This document shows positions 1 to 3,106 of a stretch of 5,674 nt of DNA, one piece after another (within the stretch, counting starts at the first letter, position 1; each line of letters begins with the position of its first letter). Source of the DNA: JAWLFI01 sp964525165. GTDB lineage: Bacteria > Bacteroidota > Bacteroidia > Chitinophagales > Saprospiraceae. Below the pieces are notes generated by a model that was not told the origin of the DNA, made no database searches, and saw nothing but the letters and a program-made list of their open reading frames with translations. The stretch is from assembly GCA_964525165.1 (NCBI GenBank), contig CAZGGG010000119.1:1-5674 (forward strand), in the 5' to 3' direction. Position numbers and translations under genes: made by a program.

Positions 1-60
1 TACACATAACACACAGCCTTTACATCTTTCGTAATCAAATGTTACTTTACCTTTTGGCAT
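1..60 (-). CDS. 4Fe-4S ferredoxin-type protein, N-terminal 20 residues (likely 2-oxoacid oxidoreductase small subunit)
   Basis: The minus strand reads ATG at 58-60 and stays open to the window edge, giving 20 residues that begin MPKGKVTFDYERCKGC and continue VLCV. The Cys-x-x-Cys-x-x-Cys pattern at residues 13, 16 and 19 is the start of a 4Fe-4S cluster ligand motif (CxxCxxCxxxC). A short charged beta-strand leader straight before 'ERCKGC' is typical of the small ferredoxin-like (delta) subunit of 2-oxoglutarate or branched-chain 2-oxoacid:ferredoxin oxidoreductases, which passes electrons from the thiamine-dependent catalytic subunits to ferredoxin in the cytoplasm. The start is well supported by a consensus Shine-Dalgarno six bases upstream. 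The subunit assignment rests on family resemblance of only 20 residues. Any other small bacterial-type ferredoxin is possible. The remaining genes of such an operon would lie to the left, outside the window. Confidence 0.7.
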   Translation of the reverse strand, partial: MPKGKVTFDYERCKGCVLCV

Positions 61-66
61 ACTCTT

Positions 67-72
67 CCTCCT
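67..72 (-). promoter_or_regulatory. Strong Shine-Dalgarno site for the ferredoxin gene
   Basis: The minus strand reads AGGAGG, then six bases (AAGAGT), then ATG. This is a full consensus site at good spacing and fixes the start of the ferredoxin-type gene. It stands out because neither the integrase nor the large secreted protein in this window has one, in line with the usual weak use of such sites in Bacteroidota. Confidence 0.75.
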
Positions 73-81
73 ATAACCAAT

Positions 82-111
82 TAAATATAATTTAGTTTAA
101 TATCATTACAA
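82..111 (-). promoter_or_regulatory. Possible Bacteroidota-type promoter for the ferredoxin gene
   Basis: On the minus strand TTG (109-111) is followed after 19 bases by TATATTTA (82-89). This matches the Bacteroidota sigma pattern of TTG near -33 and TAnnTTTG near -7, except for the last base of the -7 box. It sits in the 66-base gap between the stop of the upstream gene at 127 and the ferredoxin ATG. An AT-only inverted repeat (TTTAATAT at 96-103, ATATTAAA at 111-118) overlaps it and could be an operator or simply AT-rich chance. The AT content of the region makes false matches likely. Confidence 0.3.
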
Positions 112-126
112 TATTAAATTATCCGC

Positions 127-450
127 TTATTGAATTGCTACAGTTGTTGTTGTCGTTGTTGTTTCTTCTGCTTCTACTAAAAAATCTTCAAAAGTAAGCC
201 CAATTGAATCCAAAAGAGGCTTTATTTCATTATATACAATTAAGAAATCTTCAGGGTAACACCCTTCTGTTAATTCAATTAAACAAGATTCACTTTCATA
301 GAAATTCCATTCATCTCGAATATTATAATCGGCATTTACATCATATCCAGATTTGTCAATTTCAAGATTTCCAGTTGTAAGATCCCATTCAACAGAAAAA
401 GATAAAAAACCAGCAGTTACATATCTATAGTAATAATAGAAACCTCTTCT
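127..450 (-). pseudogene. Unrecognised protein, 5'-truncated, threonine-rich C-terminus
   Basis: A minus-strand frame is open from an in-frame TGA at 451-453 down to TAA at 127-129, giving 107 residues with no ATG and no credible GTG or TTG near the front. The composition looks coding: it has a Tyr-rich opening (FYYYYRYVTAGFLSFSVEWD), a mixed acidic middle, and a C-terminus with seven threonines in a row followed by VAIQ. I do not recognise a family. The missing start suggests the gene is cut at about 440-450, where it abuts the equally headless plus-strand gene at a small hairpin. An out-of-frame stretch just upstream on the same strand would read LKKRFLLLL, like a signal peptide, so a frameshift near 440 in a short secreted protein is an alternative. 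It lies in the same direction as the ferredoxin gene, 66 bases ahead of it, but function is unknown. Confidence 0.5.
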
Positions 451-460
451 TCAGAGTTTC
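439..460. repeat. Imperfect inverted repeat at the junction of two headless genes
   Basis: GAAACCTCT (439-447) and AGAGTTTC (453-460) pair over eight base pairs with one bulged C around a five-base loop (TCTTC). The hairpin sits exactly where the minus-strand gene loses its frame and the plus-strand gene's plausible coding begins. It may mark a rearrangement or a chimeric assembly or amplification join. The repeat is short enough that chance cannot be ruled out. Confidence 0.4.
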
Positions 461-512
461 GCTTTCTACAGATACACTTGTTGAAGCAGAATCAAATGAT
501 GATTACCTTGCT

Positions 513-899
513 TTGAGCCCATATATGTATTGTGGTCGTGGACATCCAGTAAAAATGCTTGCCTTTTTCCAAGTTGATAATGAGGTACGATTTAATGGTG
601 GAGTGATTCGCAATTCTGAAGACTATAAGAAAAAACTGAAAGGTTTTTATCGATTAGATACAGGATTGTCTTTCAATTATCCTTTGCCAGAAAAGGTTCA
701 TCCTACCATGTTTCGTATTCAACTTTACCATAACGATAAATTGAGAGATGGGTTAAGATTAATCAATAGAATTGTTTTGTCTTATTTGGAGCTTAGTGAA
801 GAGTATCCTAATGATATTCCAAGTTTTCAAATATTTCTAGATAAAATGTATCCACCACCTCCACCACCACCTCCTCCTTCTCCAAAACCTAGTTTTTAA
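513..899 (+). CDS. Unrecognised protein with polyproline C-terminus, start uncertain (probably 5'-truncated)
   Basis: The frame ends in TAA at 897-899. The first usable starts are TTG at 513 and ATG at 525, giving 128 or 124 residues. However, the frame is open back to 381, and the sequence from about 453 (VSLSTDTLVEAESNDDYLAL) reads like genuine protein, so the real start is probably missing. The protein is mixed and soluble-looking, with no membrane segment or signal peptide visible. Its most distinctive feature is a run of nine prolines after KMY near the C-terminus, followed by SPKPSF. Such a tract is a stiff tail or spacer and usually needs elongation factor P for efficient translation. 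I do not recognise the family. A terminator follows about 50 bases after the stop. There is no Shine-Dalgarno before 513 or 525, which also argues against those starts. Confidence 0.5.
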   Translation: MSPYMYCGRGHPVKMLAFFQVDNEVRFNGGVIRNSEDYKKKLKGFYRLDTGLSFNYPLPEKVHPTMFRIQLYHNDKLRDGLRLINRIVLSYLELSEEYPNDIPSFQIFLDKMYPPPPPPPPPSPKPSF

Positions 900-950
900 G
901 TTTCCAGAAGATAATTGAGAAAGACAGCTATTTAAACTATATAAGCCTCT

Positions 951-982
951 AAAAGGAGACATTAATTAACGTCTCCTTTTTT
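951..982. terminator. Bidirectional rho-independent terminator
   Basis: AAAAGGAGAC (951-960) and GTCTCCTTTT (971-980) form a perfect 10-bp stem around the loop ATTAATTAAC, with T residues after the stem on both strands. It lies between the plus-strand gene ending at 899 and the integrase gene on the opposite strand ending at 1050, so it can stop both convergent transcripts. Confidence 0.85.
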
Positions 983-1049
983 ATTAAGGTTTCTCAGATT
1001 TGGCATAATGGCTCAAATTTATCTAGGCTTGTTTATCCATTGTATAGAA

Positions 1050-1459
1050 TCATCCAAAAAACGCATGTTGTGACATCAATACAGCATTTTCTTCATCATC
1101 AATTCTGATGTACTTCAGAAAGGAACTCGAAGTCTTATGGCCTGTTATACGCATGATATTGAGCATAGGTACACCTGCTTTGTAGGCATTAGTAGCAAAT
1201 GACCTTCTGGCTGTATGTGTTGTGATGAGCTCGTACTTCTTGTGTTTGGTCTTGACTCCTTTTTTGTTCCTGTATACAATTTTAGTGACCTCATCATTTA
1301 TACCTGCCTTTTCTCCAATGACCTTTAGGTTTCTATTAATTACTGCATTTGCCAAGTAGTATTGACTTAGGTTGTAATCATGATACCTGAGCAATCTTTC
1401 AACAGTTGGATGAATTGGGATGTAAACATACCTGTTGACCTTTTTCATGAAAATTTTGA
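1050..1459 (-). pseudogene. Tyrosine recombinase, C-terminal half (catalytic H-R-H-Y part)
   Basis: This is the downstream part of an interrupted integrase. Reading on the minus strand through the 18-bp repeat gives KIFMKKVNRYVYIPIHP and continues to a TGA at 1050-1052. It carries the catalytic set of the phage integrase family: HTARRSF (His383 and Arg386 in the restored protein), TGHK (His409) and the nucleophile in FLKYIR (Tyr418). The repeat itself holds an ATG (1446-1448), so a 132-residue fragment could be translated alone, but it would lack the first catalytic arginine and the DNA-binding domains. A longer open frame continues into the foreign sequence up to a TTG at 1490, which I regard as accidental because it runs across a terminator hairpin. 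Restored to the N-terminal half it completes a 437-residue protein, a normal length for Bacteroidota integrases. The terminator at 951-982 lies just downstream. Confidence 0.85.
1442..1459. repeat. 18-bp core repeat, left copy
   Basis: TTTTCATGAAAATTTTGA here is identical to 1612-1629. The first 12 bases (TTTTCATGAAAA) are a perfect palindrome. Bases on both sides differ between the copies, so the identity is exactly 18 bp. To its left is the integrase C-terminal half; to its right is foreign sequence. Confidence 0.9.
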
Positions 1460-1478
1460 AAATTATTTTGGAAATTAA
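1443..1478 (+). pseudogene. Detached C-terminal tail of a foreign gene
   Basis: In the plus-strand frame the repeat reads FHENF, followed by ENYFGN and TAA at 1476-1478. The stop is one base before a strong terminator hairpin, which supports a real gene end. Its partner is the plus-strand fragment at 1514-1629, which reaches the same repeat in the same frame. No function can be assigned from so short a piece. Confidence 0.45.
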
Positions 1479-1479
1479 A

Positions 1480-1502
1480 AGAGGCCCCAATCTGGGGCCT
1501 CT
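1480..1502 (+). terminator. Terminator hairpin at the contig end
   Basis: AGAGGCCCC (1480-1488) and GGGGCCTCT (1494-1502) form a perfect 9-bp GC-rich stem with loop AATCT. It is preceded by an A-rich tract. The Ns begin exactly where a T-run would be expected, so the T-run is not seen. It directly follows the TAA at 1476-1478. Confidence 0.75.
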
Positions 1503-1512
1503 NNNNNNNNNN
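1503..1512. other. Scaffold gap (10 N)
   Basis: Ten Ns follow a GC-rich hairpin and lie inside the segment that interrupts the integrase. The number is a typical placeholder, so the real distance between 1502 and 1513 is unknown. Confidence 0.99.
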
Positions 1513-1513
1513 A

Positions 1514-1629
1514 AAAATCACATCTGAGGAAGAATTAACTAGAACTCAAAATATCATTGATGAATTGAGTCTCTTAGCTCTAGTCTCTTCAAAAAAACAG
1601 GATTATTTATATTTTCATGAAAATTTTGA
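1514..1629 (+). pseudogene. Foreign gene fragment, C-terminal part, runs into the 18-bp core
   Basis: From the gap the plus strand reads KITSEEELTRTQNIIDELSL and then LALVSSKKQDYLYFHENF, about 38 residues. It is amphipathic, free of stops, and coding-like. At 1629 it passes into sequence antisense to the integrase, so its natural end is lost here; as written, the frame runs on to a TGA near 1692. Joined through the shared 18 bp to the piece at 1443-1478 it would end FHENFENYFGN and be followed by a terminator. The 5' part lies in or beyond the gap. I do not recognise the family. Confidence 0.5.
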
Positions 1630-2533
1630 TGACTCTGACGTCCTTTTCTTTTTCATCCTTAATCGTAATTATGTTCTCTTTTTCAATACGTGAGAAATCA
1701 GAATATCGTAGACCTGTATAAGCACCAATAAGAAAAATATCTCTGTGGGTTTCAAGTTGTTTATGGTCACTTAAGTCTAGCTCTTCTATTCTTTTCAATT
1801 CTTGTGTAGACAAGTAAATGTTGTCAGCAGGTTTTTGGGAGTGACTAAATACCTTTGACTTGTAGTCCAAGTTGCTATTATGACCTCTTTCAGTTGCGTC
1901 GTTAAGAATTGCTTTAGTTGTGCGAATCAATTTGGCAATCAGATTATCACTGTAGTTGTTTCTGTGATTCATGAGATAGAGCTTAAATCCTTCTAAAACA
2001 GCTATTGACAAATCTTCAAAGTTGAAACTCTTTCCTTTGTGCTTTGTCTTGCAGTAATTAATCCAGTGATTTTTTAGCCTCTTATATACTTTAATAGTTC
2101 CTAGCGCAAAGTTTGGATCTTCATCTCTCCTTTTGATGAACAAGTCCATATACTTGTTGAAGTTTTGCACCTTTTCTTCAGCGAAAATATCGTCTTCCTC
2201 AACAACTAAAACCTCTTCCTTTTTCTGGATTCCAAAGAGTTCTTCATTTAAACGTTCTTTCAAGACTTCTTTCGTGAGAGGTTCACCTTTTGCATTGAAC
2301 TCAGCTTCAATGTCATAAATCTTTCTCTTCACCTTTCTAAGCTTAGAGTTGATCTTGTTGGCTTCCTGCTTTCCTAAAGACATTTTTGCCTCCATTTTGT
2401 GATCGCTCCAATGCTTGGGATGGATTTTCTCCTTGATTGAATAAACCAGTTTTTTCCCATTAAGCCTGTAGATAGCATAAATGGGAGTTTCTTGATCCTT
2501 TTTACTTCTCAGATTGAATCGTACTTCAGACAT
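1607..2533 (-). pseudogene. Tyrosine recombinase (Bacteroidota phage/transposon integrase type), N-terminal part
   Basis: ATG at 2531-2533 opens a frame of 308 residues that stops at TAA 1607-1609, just inside the foreign insert. Residues 1-85 (MSEVRFNLRSKKDQETPIYA...) match the arm-type DNA-binding domain common in Bacteroidota integrases. A basic/acidic helical linker follows to about residue 120. Residues 120-225 resemble the SAM-like core-binding domain (YMDLFIKRRDED...), and the catalytic domain starts near 240. The first catalytic arginine is seen in GAYTGLRYSDF (Arg276). The frame breaks at KIFMK, in the beta-hairpin carrying the conserved catalytic lysine (Lys307 or Lys308). The other catalytic residues are on the separate fragment at 1050-1459. 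If the break is real, this product cannot recombine DNA, though it could still bind arm sites. If it is an assembly artefact, an intact 437-residue integrase is present. No Shine-Dalgarno is visible; a promoter-like TAAATTTG lies 44 bases upstream. Confidence 0.9.
1612..1629. repeat. 18-bp core repeat, right copy
   Basis: This copy is identical to 1442-1459. With A before and T after its palindromic part, the symmetry here extends to 14 bp (ATTTTCATGAAAAT). The integrase N-terminal half begins to its right; foreign coding-like sequence is to its left. Confidence 0.9.
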
Positions 2534-2557
2534 ATTTATCAGTTTTTGTTAACATTC

Positions 2558-2577
2558 GTTGTCGCTATGGTTGTCGC
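2558..2577. repeat. Tandem GTTGTCGC repeat upstream of the integrase
   Basis: GTTGTCGC occurs at 2558-2565 and again at 2570-2577, separated by TATG, a period of 12 bases. It lies between the integrase ATG and its promoter-like box. Short direct repeats beside an integrase gene can be arm-type binding sites for the integrase or operator sites. Here that is inference from position. Confidence 0.45.
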
Positions 2578-2585
2578 CAAATTTA
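2578..2585 (-). promoter_or_regulatory. Possible -7 promoter box of the integrase gene
   Basis: The minus strand reads TAAATTTG, a full match to the Bacteroidota -7 consensus TAnnTTTG, 44 bases before the integrase ATG. The -33 element is poor (TTC rather than TTG at 19-base spacing). The GTTGTCGC repeats directly adjoin it on the transcribed side, so a protein bound there would block transcription. Confidence 0.4.
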
Positions 2586-2687
2586 GAGTGGACTAGACCA
2601 TAATGAATAGTTGTAATGTGTAATAATTTGATAGGCAGTCTAAAGTGCTCTAAGGGGTGTCTTAGGAAATCTAACTAGAACGAACAG

Positions 2688-2697
2688 GTGGGCCCAC
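2688..2697. repeat. 10-bp GC palindrome GTGGGCCCAC
   Basis: GTGGGCCCAC is perfectly self-complementary and unusually GC-rich for this AT-rich interval. It stands seven bases before a strong terminator. It may be part of the transcript that the terminator ends, or a protein-binding or recombination site. I found no tRNA around it. Confidence 0.4.
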
Positions 2698-2703
2698 AAC
2701 TGA

Positions 2704-2736
2704 AACCCCGTAAGAAACTTCTTATGGGGTTCTTTT
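2704..2736 (+). terminator. Strong rho-independent terminator with no recognised gene upstream
   Basis: AACCCCGTAAGAA (2704-2716) pairs with TTCTTATGGGGTT (2719-2731), 12-13 bp with one G-U pair and a very tight loop, followed by CTTTTA. The T-run is on the plus strand. The nearest plus-strand gene upstream is not visible; the integrase reads the other way. It may end a small RNA, or be the leftover 3' end of a gene displaced by the integrase element. Confidence 0.7.
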
Positions 2737-2796
2737 ATTGTCTGAATAAAGACACATTTAAATAGTATGTTATGTATATGTGGTTGATAGACAGCC

Positions 2797-2820
2797 CCAA
2801 TTTTCCGAGCAGAAAATTGG
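2797..2820. repeat. Perfect 9-bp inverted repeat
   Basis: CCAATTTTC (2797-2805) and GAAAATTGG (2812-2820) flank the loop CGAGCA. There is no T-run on either side, so it is less likely a terminator than an operator or other structured site. Confidence 0.55.
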
Positions 2821-2992
2821 TTACTCATTTTAGTTTTCTATAAATGTTTGTATAACAGGATGTAAAGTATATATAAATTTTAATGCGAATAATCAAGCTT
2901 TAAAGTTCGCTTTTAGATACATATTAAGAAAAAATAAATCCACTGAATATCAAGGGATTGCAAAATAATATCACTAATTTAGAAGAGTGTAG

Positions 2993-3036
2993 GGAAGAAA
3001 ATATGCCCACCATGTTTTGGCATGGTTTTTTCTTCC
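2993..3036 (+). terminator. Two-part hairpin with T-run upstream of the adhesin gene
   Basis: An inner stem ACCATG (3009-3014) and CATGGT (3021-3026) has loop TTTTGG and is followed directly by T residues. An outer stem GGAAGAAAA (2993-3001) and TTTTCTTCC (3028-3036) encloses it. The outer arm uses the T-run, so the two stems could form one long structure, or the inner stem alone could terminate. Lying 70 bases before the start of the large plus-strand gene, it may be an upstream terminator or an attenuator in that gene's leader. Confidence 0.5.
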
Positions 3037-3106
3037 TTCTAATGTGAGAGATTGTTTAACCCCAAAAAACCTTTATAGCCTTTACAAGAGGCTTCCTTCT
3101 TAAGTC

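Larger units (their letters stand above)
1442..1629. mobile_element. Inserted foreign segment between two 18-bp repeats, containing the scaffold gap
   Basis: Between the repeats lie 43 bases (1460-1502), ten Ns, and 99 bases (1513-1611) with no place in an integrase. Deleting one repeat copy plus this segment restores the integrase frame exactly. The two outer parts, joined in the opposite order through the repeat, form a continuous gene end: ...DYLYFHENF from the right piece and ENYFGN-stop from the left piece, then a terminator. That is the arrangement expected from a reciprocal crossover at the 18-bp core, as in integration of a circle. There are no matching terminal inverted repeats, and 18 bp is long for an insertion-sequence target duplication. 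The true length is unknown because ten Ns may be a placeholder. A mis-assembly between two loci that share the 18 bp gives the same picture. Confidence 0.45.
2534..3106. other. Non-coding interval between integrase and adhesin, rich in inverted repeats
   Basis: I see no convincing gene in these 573 bases. The only longer frame, minus strand 2640-2828, runs through a terminator hairpin and has no family resemblance. The interval holds a tandem 8-bp repeat and a promoter-like box near the integrase start, a 10-bp GC palindrome, a strong plus-strand terminator, a 9-bp inverted repeat at 2797-2820, and a two-part hairpin at 2993-3036. I could not find a convincing promoter for the large plus-strand gene. 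Confidence 0.6.

Noticed and set aside
1460..1611. Classical insertion sequence with target-site duplication
   Set aside because: The two ends of the insert show no matching terminal inverted repeats, 18 bp is long for such a duplication, and the inner ends form a continuous gene end through the core instead. The gap keeps this from being fully excluded.
2133..2318. Plus-strand open frame of 61 residues
   Set aside because: It is Ser/Lys/Phe-rich antisense of the integrase N-terminal half, which is clearly the coding strand.
2600..2700. tRNA gene or tRNA remnant as the integration target
   Set aside because: The GTGGGCCCAC end and GTTCG-like pieces on the minus strand looked suggestive, but no T-arm, anticodon arm and acceptor pairing could be fitted on either strand.
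2640..2828. Minus-strand open frame of 62 residues
   Set aside because: It runs through a strong terminator hairpin and an inverted repeat, has no family resemblance and no good ribosome site.
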